The translations under genes and the position numbers were made by a program. A stretch of DNA of 64,000 nt from Ciona savignyi (taxonomy: Eukaryota > Chordata > Ascidiacea > Phlebobranchia > Cionidae): the NCBI GenBank assembly GCA_000149265.1, contig CH002866.1, positions 766,915 to 830,914 on the forward strand. The letters run 5' to 3'. The notes under the pieces were generated by a model. It made no database searches, had not been told where the DNA came from, and worked only from the letters and a program-made list of their open reading frames with translations. Of the stretch, positions 50,251-62,400 are shown in pieces (the first letter of the stretch is position 1; each line of letters begins with the position of its first letter).

Positions 50251-50473
50251 CGCCTCAACGTCGAAAGGCATATCAGTTGATTTTGTTCTCCAAGTGGTCA
50301 CTCAAGCAAGTAGCAAAAAGATTTGGAACTGAAAGATTTAAAGCGTTAGCGTAAAGCTCAAGCATATAATAGCGATATAGTCAACGTTTTTAGTCATATT
50401 TATTACATACATTACAATTATAGCCTAGTTATATTTTTGTAATATACTTAGGCAACTACACGCTATCGATAAA

Positions 50474-53346
50474 ATGTTATGTGTTAACGTAAACATTGTT
50501 GTGTGTGTCTTCGTGATTGCGATGCTTTCACCACTTCTGGTTAACGCGCAATTTCCTCGGGTCTGCGCCACATTTGAGTCGATCGTTTCTCACGAGTGCT
50601 GTCCGTTGCTTGGAGGGACCGGTTCTCCGTGTGGCGAGGCAGAGGGAAGAGGCAGCTGCGTCGACATTACCATCGACGACCTTCCCCATGGTCAACAATA
50701 TGTTTTGGTTGGAATCGACGACAGAGAAAGATGGCCAGAACGTTTCTTCAACAGGTAAACCTATTTATTTAACAAAAACCATTATTTTAAGAAATTTTCA
50801 GTGCTAGGCTTTTAACTCAAAGAGACCTGATATAGTGCACCGCTTATATGCGTCGCTTAGTATAGATGATCCAAGAATGAAAAGAATTTATACCTGAAGA
50901 TTAAATTAAGAGCAAAATTTGCAGAAATTTAACCACCCATAATATTTAATGTAGATCGTGCGTTTGCAACGGAAACTTTGGCGGATTCGATTGCTCAGAA
51001 TGCAAGCCTGGTTGGCAAGGTGATAACTGTCTCACTCGGCGCCCTCCAGCGATCAGACAAAACATCATGAACATGACGCAAGAAGATCGGGAATTCTTCC
51101 TTGATGTTTTGGACCGTTCCAAGACGGCCGTGCATCCGGATTACGTTGTCGCTCAGGATCACTACAGGTTAGTCTAATTACAATTTTAAATATATATATC
51201 CATATGTCATTTAGTCGATTGTTAGCCTGCAATATTTTACTTGCGTCATGGTTATTTATAAAATTAAATGAATTTACTTTTTGTTTAGAAACTTGATCCC
51301 AGAGAATACGACCGAGCCAAACTTCGTGAACATCACAATTTACGACTTGTTTGTGTGGGTCCACTATTACTCAGTGCGTGACACTTTGCTTGGACCAGGA
51401 CAAGCTTACACTGCTATTGATTTCTCACACGAAGGGCCAGCTTTTCTTACATGGCACAGAATGCACTTGTTGGGACTCGAAAATGATTTGCAAGTCCTTT
51501 CAGGAGACCCGACATTTGCGCTGCCTTACTGGGATTTCGCCATCGGTGGTAAGTAGAACTTAAATAAAAATGACCAATAGCAGTACTGGCGTTCACATCA
51601 GAAAACAAGTAGGTCATGCATAAACGGTTAAGTGGCCAAATACGCTACCCATTCATATACCGATTCCTACTTAAAAAAGTATTAGTACCGAGCCCAACAG
51701 GGATTCGAAACTTACTCCGGTAAAACTCTAACTAGGTCATGCAGTTAAAATAGTTTAAAGAATAACTTAATACAGCACAGTTAAACCGCTACAGTCTATT
51801 ATGCAGGTATATAAAAGCCTGCTTAATGTGGTACACATTTTATGCAAAGACTGCCACTATAGGTTCGGAGTGTGACGTGTGCACTGATGAGATAGTTGGC
51901 GGACAGAACCCGGAAGACCAGGCCCTTCTTGGCCCGAACTCTCGCTTCGCAGACTGGGAGGTGGTGTGTCTCAGTTTGGATTGGTTCAACGATAACATTA
52001 AGCTTTGCAACGGGACATACGAAGGTAATATTAAAAATCCAATTTATTTTATTTTATTAAAACATACCACTCTAGGTCCAATTCGACGAAATCCTGGAGG
52101 AAATATTGACCGCCCTGCAGTACAAAGTCTGCCAGAGCCATCTGACGTAGCCAACTGCCTTCAAGTCGAGGAATACGACACGTTTCCTTTCTTCTCCGAT
52201 TCCGACAGTAGCTTTAGAAACGCACTTGAAGGTAGGTGCATCATTGAAATGTTTCCCGAAACCCGAATTCACCCGACGCTGTTTGACAGGTTACTCGGAG
52301 CCAAGTGGCGAGTTTGACGAAGGCGTTCGTACACTCCACAATCTTGCCCATCTCTTCTTGAACGGCACCGGAGGCATGACACACGCGTCTGCAAACGACC
52401 CGATTTTCGTACTTATACACACCTTCACCGACGCGATATTCGAAGAGTGGATGAAAAGGTGAGTGCCAAAGAGCATTTTCTAAAATAGGAAATGGCCCAA
52501 CTTTAGGCTTGATGTACACACTGGTAGAAAGTTGTTTGTCTTATTATACTAAGCGTATGTAAGTGTGTATGAGATGTCGTGCGAGCATCATACTGAACGA
52601 ATGCTCTTCCACACTGGTGGAAAATTGTTTGCTTTATTACACTAAGCGAATTCTAGCACGGCATCTGCTACGCACTTCTGTTAGCCAACTTGGGAGCTCG
52701 TGCGTTTCCTTTGTACTAAAAAGAATCTAAATTGTAAGAAAATAACCGTGAATATTCTTTATACCAAGATCAAATGCCACGGCAGCAGACTATCCTGAAG
52801 AAGACGCACCAATTGGACATAATCTGGACTTCAACATGGTGCCTTTCTTTCCTCCTATTACCAACCGAGACATGTTCATTCCATCAGATCAGTTGGGATA
52901 CAGTTATGCAGTGGACCTTCCAGGTTAGCAACCCATCTTTAGTGATATGATTTGTAAATTACCGATTTTCTTCTACTGAAGAGCTATCCTAGAAAACGCA
53001 AGCTTCCTTACCCTGAAACGGTTTGGCGGAAATACTTAATTAAAAAAATTACCAACGACACTGCATCAATAATGCCCTTGTGATAACATCCTTTGTTGAC
53101 CCTATACTTTTCTGGACAAACAAAAATGTACCAAGGTATTTTTTATACGCAGAATCATTAGCAAATGAAGACGCTCCTTCATTCATTTGGGCAATCGTTG
53201 GCGTTTCTGGGTTCGTTATACTTGCTACATTGGTGATCGTGCTTGTGAACACCGTGAAACGACATCGACAGCGCGTGAGAGACCAAAGCCTCTACCAGAG
53301 TCTCATTTCGGAAGATTCAAACAGAGGCATCCATTATACGGCTTAA
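50474..53346 (+). CDS. Tyrosinase-family copper monooxygenase, copy C
   Basis: Eight exons, 50474-50754, 50955-51167, 51289-51548, 51863-52024, 52076-52231, 52290-52458, 52769-52923, 53153-53346, again with the same lengths as A and B and an intact 529-residue product. It starts [25 protein letters not shown]. Copper-site histidines, the C-terminal helix and the YQSL tail motif are conserved. Intron 4 (52025-52075) is only 51 nt, a multiple of three with no in-frame stop, so retention would insert 17 residues without a frameshift. In A and B the same intron is about 170 nt. AATAAA is at 53457-53462. Same strand and about 7.2 kb from copy B, inside a duplicated block. Confidence 0.93.
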
Positions 53347-53556
53347 ATATGTGACGTTATTGATGCGATGATTTAAGAAAAATACATTTTTAGTCGTAAA
53401 TAATCTATATTAGAATCATTAAAATTGAGTTTGTTTCGTAATTTATTTATATTTTTAATAAATCACTAGCTGAACTGCAAGTCGTTGATTTTTGTAATGT
53501 ATATGCTACTTATTAAAATACACGTGTACCATTTCTGTGAATTTATTTAAACTAAG

Positions 53557-55690
53557 TAGTTCTCACTGGGTTTTCGATCCATGGTTGTGTAATGTTTCTA
53601 TAGTGTCGCCAGCTCGCTTTCTACGCCAACCCGCTTTAGTTTAGTTTTAGTTTAGTTTATTCATTTTTTGCCCCAGTTTTTTAAAAATGGCAAACGAATA
53701 TAATCTCGACACAGGAACGGGAAAAGACGGCAAAACGAACAGTCGTTAAAACACGTCATTAAAAAAATAGGGATATAATGTAATAAATATAGCGGACGCG
53801 GCCGCCAAACCTAGGCAAAAGAACAAATCCAAATTTAATTAGGATCAAACGATATAAAGCCCTGAAGAAAAGTGTGCGGTAAAGCGCGACCAGTACTGTG
53901 GGGGAGCCGGCTTTAGGAGAAGGTGTGGCCCGAAAGCGTGGACCAGAGTGGAAAAAGAAAAACCCCCTAAAATGAAATTCCACTAATGTCAGATGACACT
54001 ATTTGTTTCAAGCACACTTACCGGGGCATATTTACATTAAATATTCACATTTAGCACACAGATTGCATAACACTAATGCATTAGAGCACTTATGTAGGAG
54101 TGCGAAAAGAGGAGCACTACACTAGTGCACCATAAATAACAAAAAAAGCGCAAAACAACACAAAACAAACAAAATGTTTAAACAAATAAAATAATAAATA
54201 AGAAAAAATAAATAAATAAATAAATAGCAAGCCAAAAAAGGGTTGCTAGCAAGTGAAAAATACTAAAGACTGCAGCAAGGATCCGATTGTAATAAAGCAG
54301 ATTAGTTGTGACATATTAGTTTAACATTGATCGGCATCTTTTTCTGGAGAACACACCGCCAACTCTCGAATAGTAAATTTGAGAAGGAGGAGGAGCCACG
54401 CAAGAAAACCGGACGACCTTCTCCTCGTAGATGAAATTTCGGTGACCGAGTATCTGGAACAATAGTGTCTTGGCAGTATAGTTGTAAAAATACTACAAGA
54501 CAGTAAAGAAATCGAAAAATAGATAGAAATAAAGACAGGTTAGGGAACAGGGTAGTGTGCAATTGGGTGGTGAAAAATATTATAAAAACCAAAAACAAAT
54601 AAAAAGACTAAAGTGATAAGTTATAAAATACAGAGCTCTGTTAGGGCCGGCAAAAACTATTTCACAGAAAAACCAAATGTGCCATCGGCTTACCAAGTAA
54701 CAGAGAATACTGTAATAAAACATCACCATAAATAACACTTGTGTTTGTGTAAACAAATCAATATTGTTAACATGCAAAGGAAGTCAAGACTGTGTTTTAA
54801 TGTGGTGATTATAATTTAAAAAGAACAAAATCTGAAAACTTCATGCATGTGATTTTAATAAAGAAATCAACGTGTGAAAACAAGTGAAAAGAAATACATG
54901 CAGGTATCAATATATGCAAAGGGATAGAAAAGGTAAAGCAGATTATTAGGAATTTATTTGTGCAAGGAGTAAATGAAATTTAAACTTACAAAGGGGATTT
55001 ATCATAAAAAAAAAAAAAAATTAATGAATAAATAAAAAAATAATAAAAAAAAATAATAAAAAAAATTATTTGGGGTAAATATTAGTAGAACTAGGGAAGC
55101 GGATGAGGGTCTTCCAAGAGGTGTTGTTTGACAGCTTTGGTAAACTTTTTGAGCGATTTAATCTCACGAATGTTGTTGGGTAGTAGTTGCCAAAACTTTG
55201 GGCCTATGTATTTTAGGGATTGTTGGGATAGGGACTTGTTACAAAAAGGAATTAAAAATTGGGAATTGCTTCTGGTTTTCATAGTAGTTTTAGGTTTGTT
55301 GGGTATGCAATTGTGGAGGGCAGGGGGAAGTGTATTGTGATGGCATTTGTGCATTATGGATAATATTTCTAATTTGTGCATGTCATAAATTGTTAAAAGT
55401 CCATGTTGTCTCATTATAGAAACTGTGTTTTCGCGTTTACCAAGGTTAAATATTAGGCGAATGAACGCTTCTTCGACATATCCACTCCGACTGGTTGAAG
55501 CGACTCGGCTACGGCACATACTGTCATATGGTGGTTACCTTCACGATATCCCTGGTCCTGCATCTGTGGTGGCGAGCTTACACAGAACAGAATAACGTCT
55601 GCGTGCCTTCATTAGAGCCCACGACGAAAAATGACTAAAACGCGAGAACTCGTTAAAACGCAGGATCTATGAACCGGCTTTTCTAAAGCG
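53557..55690 (+). pseudogene. Broken copy of the seven-helix gene, split by a LINE
   Basis: 53557-53628 and about 55465-55690 match, in order and same orientation, consecutive parts of the gene at 34837-35928 (source about 35508-35437, then 35436-35275 and 35155-35085, minus strand). Shared runs include TTTTCGATCCATGGTTGTGT, CGCCAGCTCGCTTTCTACGC, CTTCTTCGACATATCCACTC and GTGGCGAGCTTACAC. About 1.8 kb of LINE is inserted exactly between CGCCAACCC and CTTCTTCGACAT, with a possible CGCT target duplication, and about 120 bp of the source is deleted after the CCCACGACGAAA block. Neither end of the source gene is present, so this is a fragment that cannot be translated. Confidence 0.88.
53631..55464 (-). 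mobile_element. 5'-truncated non-LTR retrotransposon (LINE)
   Basis: The minus-strand frame 55465-55091 ends with the C-terminal tail typical of CR1/L2-type reverse transcriptase ORFs: HGLLTIYDMHKLEILSIMHK and YIGPKFWQLLPNNIREIKSLKKF. The reading frame beyond the element's 5' edge (MCRSRVASTSRSGYVEE) is host pseudogene read backwards, showing 5' truncation. The 3' untranslated part runs to about 53631 and ends in short TAAAC/AAACT repeats (minus strand) rather than a long poly(A). Its last 200 bp recur elsewhere in the window (see the LINE-tail repeats). Confidence 0.78.
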
Positions 55691-56424
55691 TCAAGCGAGC
55701 AATAGGAAAAAATACCAGGAAAGAGGAATCCATCCGATTTTTAGACAAGATTTACAAGTAACGTCTACATAGCTATTTCTTTCTGTTATTGCTTTAAAGT
55801 GATTTTCTCTGATAAGCAGTTGTTGAACAATTGCAAAATACTGTATCTCAAGGTCTTCATAGACTTGCAACTTAAGCAATTTTGGCGTTGCCCGACTAGT
55901 GTTCAAGTGGAATTACTCCTTAACGTCCGTTCTCAATGATCTCCAATCGCGAAATGAGTGTGTTGTTTTCTCTGCTCTCTTTTCTCTAAATTTAATAACT
56001 CTCCTTTTATGGGCAAAAAAACAAAATTACCTAGACTAATCTCACGGTGATGACCTGATGATATTCATTCACAAAAAGGATATTTTAAGTTTATAGAAAT
56101 GGATATTATTGTATTATTCGCGTCGAATGATAACGCATGGGAGTTATAACACGAGCAATTATATTCAACAGTTTGTTTTGCGACCACCTTCGGAATATGA
56201 TGGGGGGGGTTTCTTCCGTTGTGATATACAACCATTATATTGAATACACAAGGAACGTCGGTGTAGCAACAATCTAACAAAACGACAGCGCTCCTCTACT
56301 CAAATATGACGCCATTTTCTTACATAAGCAAAATGCAAGAGGTTTTGTTTTCAATAACCATATATAAGTTAAACAAAAATTTTTTTTTAAAACGCTGCAA
56401 TATTCGAAGAGCGTACTAACAACT
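55691..56424. other. Non-coding gap
   Basis: Between the pseudogene and the astacin-gene stop. Short open frames at 55691-55906 and 56065-56280 (minus) have no family support. Confidence 0.4.
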
Positions 56425-59400
56425 TTACAAGTTCCAGGTATTAACGGCGAAAGTTTCCGATTTTCTTAATGAATCTTCACAAATAAGATCAGCTCTGGTG
56501 TCACTGTGTACAGGTTGGGCAGCTAAGTTTAAGTCGTCACCAACACAGAAATCTTGCAAAGCCGCCCAATCGGCTCGAATAACGATCCGGTTTTCAACCA
56601 AGGTCAAGATCTTGATCTGACTGGAGTGATATGTGTTGTTAAGAATATTAATACTGAAATAAAAACATGGCACACATATACAAGATAGAACTTCTCGTGT
56701 TCTCTAACAAACTTTAAAACGTTTTTTTGTTACAAATTTTTCGCAATTCGTATAAGAAATTGGTCTTTTGAATTAAGTTGTGTTGGACAATTATTTTGGT
56801 TATCACATCAGTTGGCGTAAAATCATTTTATCAGTGGATATATATATATATCAAAAGTGTCATGGCTTAAATTTTGTACGATATAAAGCTAGCTAAAAAT
56901 GTGAGAAACTTCCTACCCAGTATTCCGATCAATACACGCCACGTCATCTATTCCATCTCCATTAATATCTGCTGCATCACGTAAGAGAGTATGCTGGTTG
57001 GTATTGCAGAATTCCAAGTTTTCATCCAACGAGAATCCATGTTGTATCCCAAGCTTTGTCCCAGAGAAGAGTTGTCTGTGTTGAAATTAACTGAGTTAGC
57101 TCAGCTACATCTAGTTAGTTAAGTCTATGATAGCATATCTTACTACAGACCAAAAATGTCTAATAGCGTCTAGGCCAAGGACACAAACGCTCAGATGGCC
57201 AGTTTGATGTTAAACTATCCTTATCATTATCCTTGTTTTAAATCTGATTAAACCACTGTTTTCAGATAGAGTTTGCTTAAGTGTACTCCCCAAGGAGACG
57301 AACGATTAAAACGTAGCTGGTTTTCACCCCACGTCCTTTTAAATAATGGTCTGACTTGATACAATCAGAGCTAACCAGCTAAAATAATTATAGATGGTTT
57401 ATAAGAAAACGTAGGGAAAGGTCAACCTATTGTTTGCAGAAGAGTTAACAATTATATAAAGTTAGGTTGGGTATGTGGGCTTCCAGTCAAAGGGTTGCAG
57501 GTTTAAAACTGGTTGCTAGCTATTCGGTTGTATCCTTGAGCAAGGCACTTAACGAACATTGCCTGGACCCAGCGGATTAAGGAATCCTACTAAATTGAAG
57601 GAAAGTGTGAATCATACACAACACACTAGCTCCGGTAACCTGAGGGTGGTCATGAAGTGATCTGACGATAGCCGGTGTGTTCACCCCCTTGGTTTTCCCA
57701 TTAAAAGGGATAAACATAAATATTCTATCCTATCTCATGCACAACTCCAGTGGTGGCACATCCATTAAAAAAGTTGTAGAAAATACCAAACAGGAAAGGC
57801 AGAATACATACATTGAGTTATGTCTCAAGCAAATCATATCTTTAAAATCATCACCGTCAAATTTCCCGATAACTTTTCTCCCATTAAGACACAGAAATGG
57901 GGTTTCCCCTTCCAGCAAATCAGCTGCAAGAAAACTTAAATTAAAACAAGTTGTCTTATTTAATTCTTTAATCAAATAAACTACATGAAAGCAAGTTGGT
58001 TGCGTCCTTGGACAAGGTAGACTTGTCTAAACACAGTGGATCAATGAGTTCTACCTAATGAAGAAATGTCTCAATTAAACACAATACACTGCAATAACTC
58101 TGGTAACCAGACCATGGGTATGAATAATACAATAATTATCGATGTGGTAACACCCCTTGCGCTTTTCCATTCACATGATAAAAATAATCATCTTATATCT
58201 TACTAACCCCAAGTTGTGAAGTTTCCAATGAGTCGTTTACGTCGATACAAAACCGATGTTTTCGATGGCACTCTTCCATTAGGTGGTGTTACACCATACC
58301 CGCATTGACAAAACTTGCGTCTTCTTTGTTCCCCTTTCGAAATGGTTTTCGCATAAACCTGGAATTGGACATGTAAACTGACATAAGGGCAAGGTATTTT
58401 TTTTTTCAGTAACAAACAGCAGCAAGTAAAACAAATAATGACACAGGAGCAGAAAAAAAGACAAAACAAGCATTTGTTTAGGCAGGTTATCTAAAAAATA
58501 TAGACAAATAAAGTGGACACGACCATCAAACCGTTTTTACATTATGCCAGATTTGTTTCCTTAGATCTAATTAATGTGTTTTAGTATTCATCGTTTTTGA
58601 CTTTTGCCCGTGTAATACTTCCGTTGATTTTTATTTAGGTTCTTAGGATTTGGCTATTTACTGGTAGAGTGTATTTGGTAGGTTGGTTTTTTAACCAGGC
58701 TTTATATCATTTCGAATATAGCTTGCCTGTTAATGTTAAACATAGTGAGTAAACTAGCATGAGTCGTCATTTATGTTAGTGTCTTTCTCATAAACTATAA
58801 ACAAATAAAAAAATCAGACATATGCATTGCTCTGTAGTCTGTATATAAATGCAATGTCTATACCTAAAGTCCATGAATTAGTTTTCCATCACTGAAAAAA
58901 CTGGTAGTCACTTAGCTTTGATTTCAGCATAATGCAATGAAAGGAGTGACATGGTCAACCAGTATGTTTGTTTAAAGTGTAGATCATTTGTGTTGGTATT
59001 CAGGCAAGCATGTACATGTAATATAAAAGCAGTGGGTACCAATGATACCCTGCCCTACTAAGCATCTTATCCACCCCAGATAGCCTTTTTGTATGGCAAC
59101 TGTCACGTTACTTAAGCAATTGCACTAAATGTTACAAATTGCATATAATTTTCATTTTTGTTTATAAATTCAATCAAATACAATAATAAACTTGTGAAAA
59201 GACACCCAACAGTCGACCTTTTTACCATATGAATAACAGTTAAGTTACCACAAGACTAATAGTAACCGACATTCATTTTTTTTCTAATCCTAAAGACATT
59301 CCGCTTTACCATGCTTCGTAAAAAATACACAACTTAACCCTTTAACTGCCGGCTGTTTTTTTGGTCATTTTTCGGCTAAGTTGCCTTAGGTTAGAAGCTT

Positions 59401-62400
59401 CTGTACAAAAAACTATTGAAGTAAGCATAATATGATGCAACAGAAAAGTTGTTCAGTAATAAATTTTATTTTTGTTTTACATTAGTAAAATTTTGATGAC
59501 GTCATGCATTGTGCAATGACGTCATGTGTTTCTATTTAGATCAACAAAAACTATCTTTTTTTCTCATTTACAACCAAAACAGTATGTAGCAAAGTTATTT
59601 ATGATTATATTTGGACCATTTTTGTACTACTCTTTTTGTGATGACCTCACAACTTGACTGATGACGTCGTAATACGCAAATCATTTTTTTTTTTTTACTT
59701 TTGCCCAATGAAACACAAACACATAGCCACTGGAAAACAAAACTGATGCAAAACAACTTCAAAAAGGTTCCTTATTGCTAGAACTACTTGAAAATGAAGC
59801 ACAACTGCTTCCAGAATCACTATCAGCCAACAAAAGGGCAGTTTCTTCAACAGAATATCTGTTTTTACCCTCCATAAGCTCAAAAATGGCTTAATCCAAA
59901 ATGTACAAGCGCAAAACGAATGGATTTTTTCAAACTAATCAAGCGAACCATGACGACAATAGTTGAAAACTAATCGGGGACTAAAACCGCAATTAAAACT
60001 AATTAAAACAACCAAAACCCCACACGTATATTTATACGTTTTTTCAAACTTAAATAACTAAAAAAATTTAAATGCAAACCTATATATCATCTTATATTGG
60101 TAAACGCAGAAATTATTCAGCTCTCCAACGCCATCTCACTGATCAAAATCGGCCGTATACTTTTCCACTTGTGCAATTTTCGGCGCTGTCGACTTGAGTC
60201 GACAGCGGCAGTTAAAGGGTTAAACAGCAACTTACACCAGGACAATCAGTGGATCTAAACGCATGCCTCAAACAAAGACGATCGCTCGTAGTAGTGGTGG
60301 TGCCATCGCAGGGATCCGGACACAGTGGATACCAATGTGACCATCCCGTCCACAAAGCTTTTTTCGTTTCTTCCTTTAGTCTTTTTAACTCTTTCTTTAC
60401 ATGCTCTGCATAGCGTGGCGATGGTTGTTTTGAGGGGTTTTCGAAGTGCAGTGTTTAGTAATATTGAGTATTGAATCGGTTAAGATAGAATGTTCTTCTT
60501 TTACCGCAGTCAGTGGGGAAATGCAACCGTCATAATTACGAGGTCAATCGTCGTTCTAGTTCGCAGCCATATCCGGGTAGGATTATTACACAGACTCTGA
60601 AAAATTACCTTGTCCGGAAATGTTAGGCTGGTGGTTTAGTGCGTCGCCTTTCAATTGAAAGGCTGCAGGTATGAAACTGGTCGCTAATCGGTTGTGTCCT
60701 TGGGCAAGGCACTTTACAGACATTGCCTGAACCCAGCGGATTAATGGGTTTTGCCAAATTAAAGGAACATATCTATCATATACAACACACTGCAATAGCT
60801 CCAGTAATGCGACGGTAGGTGCGAGGTTATCTAAAGATTGCCCGTGTATTAATCCCCTTGCTTTTCCCATTTACGGGGAAAAACATGAATATCCCATCCT
60901 ATTCCAATTTTCAGAGGTGTGTAACTAACATCGCCACCATGTTATAGCACCCAGTTACCCATTGTTCTAACCAATAGAGCTATATGGTCAGACAAACTGT
61001 TTGATTTTTGGCTTATTCCTTAACGTGCCATATTAAGCACTTAAGCAGAATTTACATCCTATTGAAGATGCAATTGGAAAGGGAAATGGGCAAAGCTTTT
61101 GCACTTAAACACACATGGATGTACATATGTATAAGATTAGATTGAACACATAACACTTAAACGATGTTAGTTTTAAAAAAATTGATGAAATGTTCGATAA
61201 CTTGAAGTACCTGGAACAGGACATTGAATATCTTGATTGCACCACTCCCTTCTGTAAACATCATATCCAAATATCCACGTTGAGGGACAAAGTTCAAATT
61301 TGGCAGTGCACTCGCGCTTCCTTTGGCAAATTATAAGGACAGTCAGGCGTACTAACAGTGAGCGTATGCCTAGATATTTTATATTTTGGAGTATTTCCTA
61401 GGGTAAACTGGGTTATTTAGGGTCAAAATGTTTTTAATTTAGTTTTATATATACATAAAATTTATTTTTTTACACTAAAAATTTAAAAGAAATACTGGTT
61501 TCCAGTTGCAAGCTATTTCTTATTTGGCGCAAAAGCGGCCTACTATTTTACACTTTGGTCTGTCGGAATATTGCTTAAGTTTACTTAAAAATTAGGGGGC
61601 AAATGCAAATAACCCGCTTTTCACTTTGCATTATTGAAAGTTTTAACCTGATTGAAACCTTTGTATGAAACAGTGATTTGTTATGCAGGTTACAAGGTTG
61701 GGGCAGAAAAAAAATGAAAAACATTTCAATTATTTAATCTTAAACATTAAAATATATTCAAACATATTAAATATTCAAACAAATTAAATGGTGATTTTTT
61801 GTCCAAAAAAACAACAAATTTTGGTGTATGACTACAGTATGGAGCAATAAAGGTCGTTAATAAGACACCTCGTCCGAAAAGCACCTCCAGCACCCTTGCA
61901 GGTGTGATAGCAATCAGTCCACTGTGTCCACTGGGAATACGTCGGCTTGCAGTTTCCTAATTTACATTCCAACCTAAAAAAATACAAAATGTGTTTTTGC
62001 TTTGATTTACGGTCACAAATCTTACAATTAATTGCCAAACAAAAGTTACAATAATAAAATAAAAATATTATTTGTCCTAAAACGCTACATAAAGAACAAG
62101 AAAAATGTTCAACTGAGTGTGACATGTGTTTCGAATTCGGATATTGATTTAATTTATGGGTGAAAACAATTATTGTTGAAAGGCTATTTTTAGAAACTAA
62201 ACTTGTATAATTCTGTGCTAGTTGCTAGTCTTACTTGTTTAACTAACCACATTTCACTTAAAATCTTCCTACACTTTAACTATGTACCTTTCATAGTTCT
62301 TTCCTTTGCAACCTTGCGCGTGCCCGCCTGTGGGATTCTGGCATATTCTATATCTCTGCCTGAAAGCATATGCTGTTCCACATGTGGCTCTACACTTACT

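Larger units (their letters stand above)
47150..50470 (+). repeat. Upstream part of duplicated block, copy C side
   Basis: Counterpart of 41160-43290. Landmarks are CTTCTCATGCCGGAATC (47152), TTACTGCAGTTTAACGC (47487), TGCTTGGCCAAAACG (47563) and the promoter at 50125-50250. Confidence 0.7.

Noticed and set aside
54130..55080. Poly(A) tail marking a retroposon on the plus strand
   Set aside because: The A-rich runs are on the strand opposite to the LINE ORF and lie inside its 3' untranslated part, so they do not mark an end.
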